Numbered from the stretch's first letter, positions 11,049-22,560 are shown. The stretch is 64,000 nucleotides of DNA from Datisca glomerata (GCA_003255025.1 QANY01005074.1:710252-774251), one strand, 5' to 3'. A program made the numbers and translations. The notes: generated by a model from the letters alone, not told the origin.

Positions 11049-12856
11049 TTTTAGAATTATATCCATAAAGTATGGTGTAATAACTATTTATGTGTATTTA
11101 GTTATTTTTCAGACATTTTGTATTAATGAATTTAATGAATAAATGAATTTTTTATATTAATTAAAGTGTTTTTATAATTTACACAAGCCTTGAAACTATT
11201 GTCAACGTATGAATAGTAAAGACATAGGGGTCTTTTAGACAAACTCTTATGAAATAGTTCAGAATGTTAGTTGCGGTCTTAGGATCGATAGTCGAGTCCG
11301 ATTATGAGTGTTAGGTTGAACCAAATGATATCGGTCTAGGGGCATGGGAGTAGAGACTCTAAAGGTTGACCTAGACATATTGAGTAGGCCAGTAACGTAG
11401 TAATTTAGAGTAAATATATAATTATCTTAATCCTGAGGTGAATACAAAACTTGACCTAGTTAGTTACGATCTTTGATACGCCAAAAGAGTGAGTTTAAAT
11501 TGTCGGACAATACCTCAGCCGTTGGGATCGTGATTCAACTATGTTGGAGTTGCGTGATTCACAAATATGAAAATTCGTTGTTAGATTATAACATGCAATA
11601 ATATCACCTTATGCTTTATTGATGGGTGTGTGAATAAATTAACATGGCCAGGTACTCGATGAAATGAATCATCGAATAAGACATGAGGAATCGTACGTGA
11701 CAATTCACTATTATATCTTTCTTATTTACAGTCAATAAAGGAGTTAAGGAAATAATAACAAGGGGGTAAAATGATAATTTTATATCTCACTCTTGTTGCT
11801 GATATTCATGAAGGGTAATATGTTAAATGTTTGGTGGACCGTGAATTAAAAGTGTTTATTTGCACTAGAAAATGTAGCGCTCTTTAATCGAGAGTTGATT
11901 CGGCATCAGACCTATAGTAGAGTCATACGATTTCAGGATTAAATAGCTTAGAAATTTATGGAGATAAATACACCGAGTATTTGAGTCATATAACTTTATT
12001 TATGTGGGTCCAATCAGTCTAAGGAATAGATGATGAGTACATAAATAGAAGAAGTAACATCAGTTGGACCAAAATATATTTTGTGGCCAAGATGTATTTC
12101 CTGAACCCATATGTGATGGGTGTTGTCACTTAATTCGTGAAGAGTAATTAATTAATGTTCAAATTATTTAATTTATTATTTTCTAATTATTAGATAATTA
12201 ATAAATATGAGAAATTCATTAATTAATTGATGGAGATCAATTTAAATTAATCAATTTTGGATTGATGAATTTGGACACAATATTAACTTTAATGAGAGAT
12301 ACAATTTTCAGAAATTACACATATATGGGGGTATATGTGAAGATACTAAAGTTTTATACATTTAGATGATGGCATTAAAGTTGCCTCATAAATTATCTTT
12401 TGATACAAACCCTAACACACTGTGTGATTACACAGAGCTAAGAAAGAGTTTCTCTCCCTCCTCCCTTCTTGCTGTTGCAATACACCAGAGGAAGAGAAAA
12501 ATTTGATTTTTCTTCCGCAGTTGTTTTGAGAGCTCATATTCAGTTCCTAATGACGTCCAATTAAAATATACTTCTGAATCCTACGAGTGGTTATTGGTGT
12601 GAAGACTGATTTGAGTTCTACGAAGAATAAAGAACGTGAGACGTCTAATAGGATTCCACCAAATTCGATTCGATACAAGAAATGTATAAAATTGTTTTTA
12701 CCTCCTTTAAATATGTTTAACTTAATATACATAATCGGATGTATGATTTTAGTATTTAATATGATTAAATTAGTTGATGTGAAAAAATTTATATTCTGTC
12801 AACAAACCGTTCGTGGTTCAATGATTTTTTCTCAAATTTTAAAACTCAATCCAACA
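11049..12856 (+). repeat. copia-1 3' LTR
   Basis: Starts TTTTAGAATTATATCC (the TG of the left LTR has become TT) and ends CAATCCAACA, followed by GGGGC. Differs from the 5' LTR by many substitutions and several indels. Confidence 0.93.
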
Positions 12857-13773
12857 GGGGCTTCATCTTCTTCGAGGAGTGTGAGAAAGGTTCGCGGGCC
12901 GACAAGAGGGATTGAGTTGGAGAAGTTAGTGAGCCATTTCAGAAAATTACCAATCGATACCCCTCCTCCCTATGTTGTTAGACTTGTTGGACAGTGGACC
13001 GTCCAATTCAACCTTGAGATTGGTGCCCTCGTACGAGTTCAATATGAGGGTTGGTCTAATGTCCCTGAAGAACTCCTGGTAGTTATAATTGATAGGTTGT
13101 AGATAATAATGATACATCTATTTATTGTTATGTTTTCTTTATTGCATGACTGATGGTAAAAGATTATTACAAGTCTATTTTACTTTTGAATCGGCCAGTA
13201 ATGCAATGATCAATTGAATTAAATTTGAAGCAGTGAATACATACAAGGGATACAAGTACACATTGCATACATATTATAAAAAATTTAAAGATTCAATAGT
13301 AGCACGACGACATCCTTATAAGGGTGTATCATAGGATGATTGGAGTTGGCTATGCACAATTTGAGAGACATTTGGGGTAATTCCTATTATCAAAGCTTAT
13401 ATATTACACTTTGATTAGTTGACTAATTATGTCAATCATAAAACTCATTTATTATAGCCACACTAAAAAAACCAATGGTCAAAACCGTCAAAACCTTCCA
13501 TACAATCATAAGGGAGGGAATAAATCTTTTCTTGATCATCAATTTCGTCAGGTAATCAAAATATTATTTTAGTACTCTTAACAATGTTTAGTATATAATA
13601 ATCAACGACTCAACTATTATTTCATTTTGGATAGGAAGCTTCAAGTGGGATAGCACATATTCGAAATGAAATGTTTTACAACAAATGTTTCAGTACTAAA
13701 AAAGTTGGCAGAATGATACAGCTCAAGAAAGATATGAGTAATCCCTCTAAAATATTATGATTTTATAATCGTT

Positions 13774-14350
13774 TTAGTTTCAATGCGTGTGTTGGGGGTT
13801 CTCACTTTATATTTGAGCATGCTAGACATTTTTTGAATACTTTCTTATATCAGTTCATTGTCTAAGGTAGTAGTGTTATTTTGTGTCAGATTTTGTTAGA
13901 TATTTTTTGAATATTTTCTTATTGATGCTCATTGTCTAAGATAATAGTGTTAGTTTCAGTGTGTGTGTGTGTGTGTGTGTGTGTGTTGGGGGGTTATTCT
14001 TTGTATCTGAGCGTGCTAGATGTTTTTAGAATACTTTTTTATTAATGCTTATTGTCTAAGATAATAGTGTTAGTTTCAAAGTATATGTGGGGAGGGGTTA
14101 TCACTTTGTATTTGAGCGTGCTTGATACTTTTTGAATACTTTTTAATTGATTCTCATTGTCTAATAATATTGTTAGTTTCGGTGTGTGGGCCTGTGGGGG
14201 GAGGCTTATCACTTTGTATCTAAGCACGCTAGCTGATTTTTGAATATTTTATTATTGATGCTCCTTATTTAATAGTGTTAGTTTTAATTGAGGGGCTATT
14301 ACTTTGAATCAGATTTTTCTAAATATTTTTTAATATTATATTATTGATAA
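13774..14350 (+). repeat. Degenerate tandem array, ~75-120 bp units
   Basis: About six units, each running from TTAGTTTC...GTGTG...GGGG through CACTTTGTATTTGAGC and TTTTGAATACTTT to CATTGTCTAAG. They start near 13774, 13873, 13948, 14069, 14171 and 14276, and lie between CACTA coding blocks, probably in an intron. Confidence 0.85.
13959..13986. repeat. (GT)n microsatellite
   Basis: Uninterrupted GT run of about 14 units inside one unit of the tandem array. Confidence 0.95.
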
Positions 14351-14883
14351 ATATATTTATCTTGAATTTGGCTCATTGTGATATTACATAATGCATGTGT
14401 GCTTTATGGGATGAGCCTAGCATTGAGGATGTCACAACTAGCACCGAAGAAGAGATAGATGAAGAAGTCATCGGGCGAAATAAAGGTCTTGGACATGGAG
14501 CCGCACCCACATCTTCCAAAATAAAGTCGAGTTGAAAATATAAAATTAAAAAAACAAATAAAGTCGATGGCGAGCCAACTACAAATCTTACTCGCTTGGG
14601 CTTGTCAAAATGGTTTTCTACTTCTTGACGATGACTCAACAGTAGAAACATGAGGTTCAGAATATTTGTTAAGTTTTGTAGTTGTAACTGCTTTAAATAC
14701 TCTCTTTTTTATTTATCTTTTTTGGATACATTTGTGAACCACATTTTGTAGTGAATTATGATTCAGAGATTTTGTAATGAGCAATTACTAATTTGCTAAA
14801 TTTTCAAATGATATTATTACTATCACATGTGTATATAAAAAATAAAAATTTAGTATTTTTTATTTACATTCTGGAAATGTAAA

Positions 14884-15078
14884 ATTTGGTCGCCAAAAAT
14901 ATTTCGCGACCAAATAAAATTGGTCGCCAAAGAGCTTAGGGGATGAAAAGAAATATTGGTGACAAAAAAGTTTTTGCAACAAAAATTGTTCTTAGTCGCA
15001 AAAGCTTTTTGCAACCGACTTTGATGTTCGTCGCAAAAACCTTTTGCGACTAATATTTCTTCGTCGCAAAAGGTCTAA
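14884..15078. repeat. CACTA right subterminal repeats
   Basis: TTGGTCGCCAAA, CGCGACCAA, GTCGCAAAAG and CGTCGCAAAA recur in both directions, the same motif class as the left end at 1981-2300. The terminal TTTGTAGTG is not found after them. Confidence 0.7.
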
Positions 15079-15750
15079 TGAGACGAAGGCGTAAAGTGTG
15101 GTCACGTTTTATGAATGTGACCTCATTTTATGAGTGTGGTCACGTTTTAGGCGTGATCACGTTTATTATTAACGGTTTGGATCGTTACAAATGACATATT
15201 TGTGATCCCCACTTAGCCTCGTCTATACAAGGGGATCGTTGGTATTATTATGGGGATCATTACTTTTCACACTCCTCTAGGTAAAAAATTAGAGAATATT
15301 CCATGCTTATAGTTCTCTTCAACCTTAGAACATTAAAAGCATTTGTCACCTTCTTTGGGTCGTCCTAAGTTACTTGGCATTCACCCTTTCAGTGACATAA
15401 TTCCAACGTTCACAAGATTACTTGACATAGACTAAGTCACTCACTTTCATATCACCTGAAAATCTCTTAAACAGTTTCTTGGTCCAATTTTTGAATTTTC
15501 ACGCAAACTTACTTTTATTTATGTAATTTCATATATAATTGTCTCCATTAATACTCTCTAATTTTCATAATAAGTTATGTGTCTATTAAATATTCTAAAG
15601 AAAATATATATGGGAGTTATGAAGGTAAATTTGTATTGTTTTTTGTTGACTATTTTACTTGTCGGTTAAAATATTAATAATATATATTGCCATCTATTTT
15701 GCAAAATAAGTTTCCTACATGATATGATCGGTTAAAAACATATATGTATG

Positions 15751-15794
<44 letters not shown>

Positions 15795-16314
15795 GTTCAT
15801 AAGGCTCACATTTCTATGCATTGGCCCATTTAACTCAGTCATGAGATCATGCCATAGCATTTTATTTTTAGTAAGGTTAATAAATAGTCAATTTAAAAAA
15901 TCATAAAAATGGTCACAAGTGTAAAAAAATATAAAAAATAGTTTACCGACATGATTTTTGAAAAAAAAATGGACTTTCACGCTCAAGAAAAATTCGCGCC
16001 ACGCGCATCACTGCTCTAAATTTTAATAGTTTATATAATTGTGTAATTTTTACAGTATATATTATACACACTTTAAAGACAAAAATTCAAAACTTCACTG
16101 GCACGCTTGGGGGATTATTTTTGGCACGGAATGTTTTTCTTTTCTTCGAATTTGGGTGACTATTTTTTAGTTTTCTTTCATCCTTGATCATATTTTATTA
16201 TTTTCTTAAAAATTGTCTATTCTTGATTATTACTCTTTTATTCTCTTACATTCTCTTTTTCCTCGTGTTTCCACTATTTTCTGTGTAAGTTTTTATTTTA
16301 ATTTTTATCTTCAT
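15079..16314. other. Intergenic, AT-rich
   Basis: 15085-15175 has two or three imperfect copies of GTGTGGTCACGTTTTA. Otherwise no gene or motif is seen apart from the (TA)n run. Confidence 0.5.
15739..15791. repeat. (TA)n microsatellite
   Basis: TATG steps followed by a pure TA run. Confidence 0.95.
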
Positions 16315-16398
16315 TTCAAGAACCATATCAAATGGAAGCAAGATGTCTATATATATTTCAAGTACCATATCAAATGGAAGCAAGATGTATATATATAT
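16315..16398 (+). repeat. 42-bp tandem duplication
   Basis: Two nearly identical copies containing CCATATCAAATGGAAGCAAG, starting at 16315 and 16357. Confidence 0.92.
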
Positions 16399-16646
16399 CA
16401 ATAGTGGGGGCTAACTAACACACACTGAAAAAGTGAGAGAGCTAAATCATATGGATCTAGTGAGATCAAGAAGCTCACTAGCATGTGACTAGCATGTATG
16501 TCAACGACTTAAGTGGATCTACGGTCCTAACGCACTCCTTGCTTCATGGATCTAACCACAATGTGACTTAGGTGGCATCCCACTAGTTACATACTAATCG
16601 CTTCATTAATCTTACTAAATACACATGAAGTATTCTTTCAATCTTA

Positions 16647-16839
16647 TTGATTACCCGTTAAGAGCTCCTACAGTTAATACAGATCTACAAATATTAAAGG
16701 ACATATTAACATTTATATTAACTTTAAATTGCTATAGACATTGTCTCATAAACTTACTGTTTAGATGGTGGTCATGGCCTGCCGACCGATAATATTTGTA
16801 GATCTATATTAACTGTAGGAGCTCTTAACGGGTAATCAA
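16647..16839. repeat. Inverted repeat, 50-bp arms, 93-bp loop
   Basis: 16647-16696 is the reverse complement of 16790-16839 with a single mismatch. It includes GATTACCCGTTAAGAGCTCC on one side and GGAGCTCTTAACGGGTAATC on the other. It lies just beyond the leader side of the minus-strand virus copy. It may be part of the viral leader, or result from an inverted rejoining; the loop has no matching motif. Confidence 0.93.
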
Positions 16840-17047
16840 CAGAAATATTTACAAAAAAATTATTGCACAAAATTAAGAACTTACAATAAGATGGTTCAAG
16901 GAGAAATGTAGGCAAGATGTGTAGGAAACTCAGAAGAAGAGATACTTTAAATCTTTAAATATTATTATAGAGAGAGACATAGTACATTAGAGAGAAAGAA
17001 GTAAGAGCTAAAAATCGTTCTTCCTTCAACAAAGGGTGAGTCCTCCC

Positions 17048-17057
17048 ATTTATAATA
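17048..17057 (-). promoter_or_regulatory. TATA-like box in the pararetrovirus intergenic region
   Basis: Minus strand reads GTATTATAAAT followed by GGGAGGACTC, in the non-coding region after ORF2. Caulimovirids carry their full-length-transcript promoter here. Position and composition support the call; activity is unknown. Confidence 0.45.
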
Positions 17058-17339
17058 CAAAAGGAGGAAATGATAAGGTTGAGTGTCCTTGAGAGTGGAG
17101 TCGTTCATCCTTATCTTTCCAATTGTCCCTGATATTGGGAATCTACTTTATTCAAGTAGATTTGTCTTTTATGACGCCTACTTCATTAAAAGTAGCTTTG
17201 CCGTGTCTGGTTTCAAGATAGTGGGAATCTTCTTTTTGGAAAGTTATTTGTCGGTATGTACAGACATTATTTTCTCGTTGCTACTGGTAGGGACAAGAAT
17301 TAGACTTTGGCTTTTCCTTTCTTGTTATTATCCATTTTC

Positions 17340-18522
17340 TCAGTAAGGGAATCCCAGAAATCACCAATGGTGGGGTCAACGGGTTCTGGTTCCTGGCTCT
17401 CACTAGCTAAGATGCTGAATTCGTTGTCATCATGTTCAGATCATGTATGATTGCTTGAAGCGTCTTCTGGTGTAAATTATTGAATAAATTGCTCCTTCAT
17501 AAAATCCATGGTTTTTATAATGAGCTCATTTTCTATTATGTTATGGAATTTCTTCTTTAATGTAGTTTGCGCCATAGTAAATGGATTTTCCGTTGAGGCT
17601 GGAAGAGCCTTTGGGATGACATCAAAAATAGGCTTGAGTATGGGGTTTTAATCGCCTTTATTAACTTCTGGTAAATTAGGGTTCATCCATTTATCCCACA
17701 TTTTGAATAAAAGACTCTTTTAGTTGAGGGATTTTATTCTGGTAATCACACTGTAAGTCTCATTTCCAGATCCAAGGGATACTAAAACGAATAATAAAAT
17801 GGACTACTAATTTAGACATAGAAATGTCCTTGTTTACTGGTATGAGAGAAAGTGGCTTGCCACTCTCTGACTGTTGTTTCAACATATTCTGGTAAAGTTT
17901 CTAAGGTTATGCCAAAGTTATCCCACCAAACAAAGAACCAATTTAGCAGGTCTTTTTTAAGAACCTCGGGACAAATTCTGATAAACCATGTGTGTTGTGG
18001 ACAGGGTTCTGGTAATAAAATACATAGGTAAAGGTCAATATAGTCCCAATAGCTGTATTTAGTTTCATGATTGTGGATGTCAAGGCTTCGGGTAGTATGT
18101 GGATGCATGCCCCATTGATTGATGGGCATAATAGAGCGGATGGTAGCTTTACTATAAGTAAGAGGGCTAGCAGTTCTGTTCAGATCATGGAGAGTATGTT
18201 TAACCTCTATGGTTGTAGTTTCAAGCAAGATTGCTTCATATATATAGCGATACTGGTCAAAGTGAGTGGGAAACTGCTGAGTAGAGAAATATCTCTTCTT
18301 GATTTCTCATGGATCTGACATCCATTTCTCATCTGCTGTTTCAATGAAGAGAATTGTCTGTTCTGTGATACTGTTAATTACATATTGTTCTGGTATGAGA
18401 AGAACATCTTTAGCTATTTTGCTAGAAGAAGCCTCGTTATTACTATTTAAACTCATAAATGTTGTTGAATACCGGCCTCTACCCCGACCTTTATGGCCTC
18501 GCCCATGGCTTCTGTTACTCAC
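17340..18522 (-). pseudogene. Pararetrovirus second ORF (unknown function), broken
   Basis: Starts directly after the RNase H stop with a GTG where an ATG is expected. The N terminus is basic (HGRGHKGRGRGR), followed by NNEASSSK and later QWGMHPHTT, KYSYWDY and WFFVWWDNFG. The frame stops at 18307, resumes over 17812-18228 and decays beyond. Such arginine/glycine starts suggest nucleic-acid binding, but this ORF has no known function in the group. Confidence 0.6.
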
Positions 18523-18540
18523 GAACCCTGCAAGTATTCA

Positions 18541-20026
18541 TGAGTTAAAAAATCTAGTAGAGAATTATGTTCACCTTTGATGTATTCAATATCAAAGTCA
18601 AATACTAATAATATACTTTGCCAAGAAGTAAATATTTGTTTAGATGCAAGATTTTGAACATCTTTCTTAGATATTTGTATGGCAGTTGAGCAATCAATTC
18701 TAATTAAAAATGTTGGTTCAGAAGATCATCTTGGAATTTTAAAACACATTTAACAATGGACAACCATTCATGTTTAATAGTTGAGTAGTTGAGTGCTGGT
18801 CCTTTCCAAACTCCAGAAGTAAATCTAAGGAGCTCCTCTTTTTTATTGTTGGAATTAAGTTGTTTAAGAATCCCACCATATCCCTTATTAGAAGCATCAG
18901 TTTCGACTATCTTATTCCAGTTAGGATTAGGTAAGGATAAATAATACAATTGTTCAATTTTCTCTTTTATTCTCTGGACAGTAAGGGTATGTTTTGTTGA
19001 CCAAGGTACAGTGTTCTTTTTAAGTCTGGTATAAAGGATTGAAGCATCCTGAGAGAATTGAGGGTAAAAGTCTCTAATGTAATTTAGACTTCTTAAAAAT
19101 CTCTGTAATTGAGTTTTTTCTTTTATTTCATCTGAAAACTTAGAGGCAAATTCTATACTTTTGTTAATAGGAATAATAGGTCCATTAGAAATATTATGTC
19201 CTAAAAATCTAACTTCTGTTTGAAAAAGTTTCATTTTAGAGGAAGATATAATTAATCCATTTCTAGTAATAACACTCTTAAATATGTTAGGATGTTTAAA
19301 ATGTTGGTCAATAGATGACGAAAAAATTAACACACCATCAATATAACAGATTATGAATTCAGTATAAGCATTAAATATGTCATTCATGATATGTTAGAAC
19401 TCAAATGGTCCAATCTTGACACCAAATGAAAAAACATTTTATTCATAATGGCCAAAAGGTACAGTAAATGAAGTTTTATACCTATCTTGTTTAGTGATCT
19501 AGATTTGCCAAAATCCTGATTTAAGATCAAACATAGAAAATACTATTGCATCATGTAGTCTATCTAAAATATCTTTCTTATTCGGAATTAGATATCTTAT
19601 CCATCTTAAGGAATCATTAAGAGGTTTATAATTAATCACTAGTCTAGGTGATCCTCTTTCTATTTCTGCATTTTTATAAACATAAAATGTTGTACAACTA
19701 CAAGGGACTGAGTGACTAGGTCTGATTAACTTTTTTTGTAAAAGGAATTCTATTTCTGTTTTACAGAGTTCTAAAAATCCTTCTTCATTTGACTAGGTCT
19801 AGATTTTGTAGGAATATTCTTCTCATCAAAATCTGGGTTATAAAGAATAGAAATAATGTGTTTCTTCCTATTCCATAAAGCATTAAGAATATCACTGCAA
19901 ATTTCTACTTGAAATTCTTTTAAAATAGTATTAATTTTATTATGTATAGCAGGTTGTTGAATCCTTTGGTTGGTAGTTTGAAATTGAATTTCTTACTAAA
20001 TATAATTTATCTGTTTTTCTTTATTT
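18541..20026 (-). pseudogene. Pararetrovirus reverse transcriptase-RNase H, broken
   Basis: RT motifs RLVINYKPLND and FDLKSGFWQI lie near 19520-19650. The catalytic box reads YIDG (normally Y-x-D-D) at 19334-19345, so the third catalytic aspartate is lost. The frame 18704-19387 carries FLGHNIS, QRFLRSLNYI, the RNase H start VETDASNKGYGG and FTSGVWKGPALNYS. RNase H ends at about 18541-18720 with FDFDIEYIKGEHNS. At least two stops lie upstream of the box. Confidence 0.88.
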
Positions 20027-20595
20027 TAGACAAGGTTTTTAATCTGATCTAATTCTTTAGTATAGGGTGCAGTTATGAATTCAAATATTGTGTCTCTGTT
20101 ATGAATAGTAGTATGGATACCTAAAGTATCAATTCCGATAATAGTCATTAATAAACATAAAAATGGTGTGCCTAAGATTATGACTTGTGTCATATTTATA
20201 ATTAAAACAAATGTAGTTGGTAGGCAAACACATTGGTTACAGATAAACACTTCACGAAGCTTAAACTCTATATGCATAGAGTTACCACTATAGCTTGTTA
20301 GAGATTGGGTTATTTTCTGGAAGTACTTAGTAGGAACTAATACTTATTGAATACAGTTCATGTCAGCGCTACTATCAACTAGGGCAATGGCATCTTCCAT
20401 TAAAAAATATGCTTTTATAATAAAAGTGATTCTGGTATACCATTTCTGAAAAGTAAACTTATTCATTAAGAATAAATATTGATTATTGTAGAGTTGGGGA
20501 GAAGAAGATTTGAGTTTCTTTTCAGGATTTTGACCATTAGAAGATAATTGTTGTTTGATATTATCAAGATCCTGAAAAAAGAATTTGATTGGCAT
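20026..20595 (-). pseudogene. Pararetrovirus aspartic protease, active-site glycine lost
   Basis: IALVDSSADMNCI at about 20350-20390 is the D-S/T-G-A box with Gly changed to Ser, and VIILGTPFL at about 20150-20190 is the conserved C-terminal protease strand. Stops fall between them. In a live virus it would cut the polyprotein. Confidence 0.75.
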
Positions 20596-20639
20596 ATTGT
20601 AACTACTTTATTTCAGTTTTTAAAATATTAACTTTCATT

Positions 20640-21265
20640 TTTAAATCTGGGATAGTAACAGGTTTTTCAATAGGAGAGACGTTCTAAATATGCCGCATGA
20701 CCTCACGCATGGTGTAATTTTATGTAGGAAGAAGAATTTCTGTAGTAGTATAATTCTTATAGCAAATTTCTAAGAATTTTAATTTAAGCTCGGGGTCAGT
20801 AATCTGGTCAGCCAAATCAATCATAGATTTTTGGTTATCTATTAAAACGTTAAGACTAGGTTGGCTAAGGTCAAGACCATTCATTTTAACAATAGCTTTC
20901 CAGTAATTAGCTTCGGTTATCATGCTACAGGTTTTGTTAGTACAACAAAGTTCTGGAGAGTCAGAAGAGGATTCAGAATCAGAAGAATAAATTTCAACTA
21001 ATTCATTTTCTGAGCTAGATTCAGAAATATTATTATTAGAAGGACAATTTAAAATTTACTGTTGAGTTTCTTCATCAAGAGAAAGTTCACTTAATTTCTA
21101 TTTAAGTTTTGATTTACACTTATTAGCGTAATGTCTTGTCATTCCACATTTGTAACATTTTATTTGTGATTTATCATTTTTAGGATAAGATGTTCTTTTA
21201 CTAGTTTTCTTTCTAGGTCTATCTTGATAATGAGAATGAGGTATTTTTTTGAAAGAGTATTTTTA
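20640..21265 (-). pseudogene. Pararetrovirus capsid C-terminal part with zinc knuckle
   Basis: A lysine/arginine-rich stretch precedes CYKCGMTRHYANKC (CX2CX4HX4C) at 21117-21158. This is followed by a stop, an acidic serine-rich segment, and an open stretch 20720-20923 with DLADQITDPELKLKFLEIC. This zinc knuckle and acidic tail is typical of caulimovirid capsid proteins. The upstream capsid and movement protein are missing. Confidence 0.75.
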
Positions 21266-21400
21266 TAAGATTTGATTGCTCAGCTGCCAAACAAATAGTT
21301 AAGAAAGATGTTCAAAATCTTGCATCTACACAAATATTTGCTTCTTGGTAAAGTATATTATCAGTATTTGACTTCGATATTGAATACATCAAATGTGAAC
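21266..21400 (+). pseudogene. Pararetrovirus RNase H fragment, opposite strand
   Basis: Plus strand reads DCSAAKQIVKKDVQNLAS and, after one stop, SVFDFDIEYIKCEH. This is the same RNase H end as at 18541-18720 on the minus strand. It directly abuts the capsid end of the minus copy, so two pieces are joined head-to-head. Confidence 0.85.
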
Positions 21401-21440
21401 ATATATGTGTGTGTGTGTGTATGAGCGCGCGCGTGTGTGG
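21401..21440. repeat. (GT)n/(GC)n microsatellite
   Basis: GT run interrupted by GAGCGCGCGC, at the edge of the viral fragment. Confidence 0.9.
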
Positions 21441-21928
21441 AATGACAAAAGAAAGTAAGAGGCACACAAATGGAATTAGTGTTGACGGTATCTATGATGT
21501 GCCCAAAATATTTTAGCCGAAAGAAAAATGGTCATGAAGAATTTGAAGTATCAAATTCAATTTTTTTTTTGGATAATCAATAGTGCTCATATTGAAGATG
21601 TATTAACCGTATTAAAACGGCTGTAATATCATGAATATTAGAGTAAAATTTAATGATTATCTTATTAAATTGGGGACATGTGGAGTTTATTATTGGACCA
21701 ACACTTTAAGTTGTTATTTGGATACAGATTAAAGCAATTAAACATTAAGACCTAAGTTTATTTTCTGTAAGTAGAAAAATGACTGAAGATTTACTGATTT
21801 AATGACTCAAAGACAAAGTGAATACTCAAAGTTTTTAATATAGGACATGAATTTTAGTACCTTCATATGTCATTCGAGCTAAGATGATACCTACAATATG
21901 TTAAAGATTTACTGATTTAAGAATAAAA
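21441..21928. other. AT-rich spacer
   Basis: No gene or repeat recognised between the viral fragment and the MULE-like element. Confidence 0.5.
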
Positions 21929-22121
21929 TTATAAATTGTTAATTCCACATATACTTCTTCAATTTTAATATTTTTTAAGAAAATCCCCTCAACCTTAACT
22001 TCTTCCTCATAGACCATTCAACTTTCATGATTCCTTAATAAGACCCCCTCCGTTAAAATTTTCATCTTTTACTCATTAAATTGGTCACGTGCAACCCTTC
22101 TTCCACGTGAACTGAAAAGTA

Positions 22122-22179
<58 letters not shown>
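22122..22179. repeat. (TAA)n microsatellite
   Basis: About 19 uninterrupted TAA units just inside the left MULE terminal repeat. Confidence 0.97.
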
Positions 22180-22249
22180 TTATGAAAGATAGACAAAACG
22201 CAGAGCAGAGGACGTGAAGAACAAATCACAGAGGGTTTCTGCCACTTCT

Positions 22250-22560
22250 TCACGTCGCGAGTTTTTGCTCAAAAAACACCAATGAGAGTTCCCCAAGGAG
22301 AGAAGAAATTACAGGAAAATAATACACAGAATATGATCCAATCAGAAAGGGGAGATCATCCTTCTTCTTTTCATTTAAACCTTTACGAGCTGCATATGAT
22401 GCCACCAACCCGGATACGATAGGTATCCTTAGTGCCAGAACACCAATAGGCATTGCTTTTGTTCCTGTCCTAAAGCTCTATGTTCATCCTCACATCAATT
22501 AGGAGCAGAAAGAGGGTGTACCCAAAAGCTGCCATCGTTCCGATTACTTCTCGACTGGTA
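22250..22560 (-). pseudogene. Unrecognised gene-like segment inside the MULE-like element
   Basis: Minus strand: ATG near 22535 opens MAAFGYTLFLLLIDVRMN, stops after one apparent single-base insertion, and continues in the next frame as MPIGVLALRIPIVSGLVASY...ARKG down to 22250. Both parts are hydrophobic, like a small membrane protein. I do not recognise the family. It looks more like captured coding sequence than transposon sequence, but this is inference. Confidence 0.35.

Larger units (their letters stand above)
3735..12856 (+). mobile_element. Full-length but dead Ty1/copia LTR retrotransposon (copia-1)
   Basis: Flanked by a perfect 5-bp target duplication GGGGC (3730-3734 and 12857-12861). 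It has two LTRs, an initiator-Met tRNA primer site directly after the left LTR, a purine tract directly before the right LTR, and gag, protease, integrase, RT and RNase H remains in Ty1/copia order. All coding parts carry stops and frameshifts, and the two LTRs differ in length (about 1901 vs 1808 bp), so the insertion is old. A third LTR of the same family is the solo LTR at 26066-32499. Confidence 0.95.
12862..14540 (+). pseudogene. CACTA second-ORF protein (plant transposase, Ptta/En/Spm type), multi-exon remnant
   Basis: 12862-13102 reads KVRGPTRGIELEKL, then GQWTVQFNLEIGALVRV and WSNVPEELLVVIIDRL, the conserved block of the Ptta/En/Spm plant transposase family. 13248-13378 reads YKYTLHTYYKKFKDS and DDWSWLC with stops between. 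13450-13553 reads a SHTKKTNGQ...SFLDHQF block as in the family's next exon. 14400-14540 reads an acidic EEEIDEEVIGRNKGLGHGA end block. Order fits spliced exons. Stops show decay. The protein is thought to help recognise element ends. Confidence 0.75.
1981..15080 (+). mobile_element. CACTA (En/Spm) transposon, hosting a nested copia element; right terminus missing
   Basis: The left end begins CACTACAAAAAATAGGGG, the classical plant CACTA terminus. Subterminal repeats of the GGTCGCCAAA / CGACCAA type occur near the left end (1981-2300) and again at 14884-15078. Between them are a transposase-associated exon (3607-3734) and a Ptta/En/Spm second-ORF homologue (12862-14540). A 9.1-kb copia element (3735-12856) is inserted between these coding parts. 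Without it the CACTA is about 4 kb. No matching TTTTTTGTAGTG terminus follows the right subterminal repeats, so that end is truncated or mutated; the stated end is where the repeats stop. Confidence 0.8.
16850..21265 (-). mobile_element. Endogenous pararetrovirus, florendovirus-like (Caulimoviridae), partial and dead
   Basis: On the minus strand the order is: nucleocapsid zinc knuckle, aspartic protease, reverse transcriptase, RNase H, then a separate second ORF, then an intergenic region with a TATA-like box. One polyprotein followed by an ORF2 of unknown function is the florendovirus plan. The movement-protein and most of the capsid end are absent, because the copy stops at 21265. Every domain has stops, frameshifts or altered catalytic residues. 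Genus is inferred from layout; family is clear from the protease-RT-RNase H sequence. Confidence 0.8.

Noticed and set aside
14744..14753. TTTTGTAGTG as the right end of the CACTA element
   Set aside because: CACTA subterminal repeats continue beyond it (14884-15078) and the flanking bases do not match the left flank.
17083..17346. 87-residue plus-strand ORF with hydrophobic stretches
   Set aside because: Lies antisense in the pararetrovirus intergenic region; no independent support.
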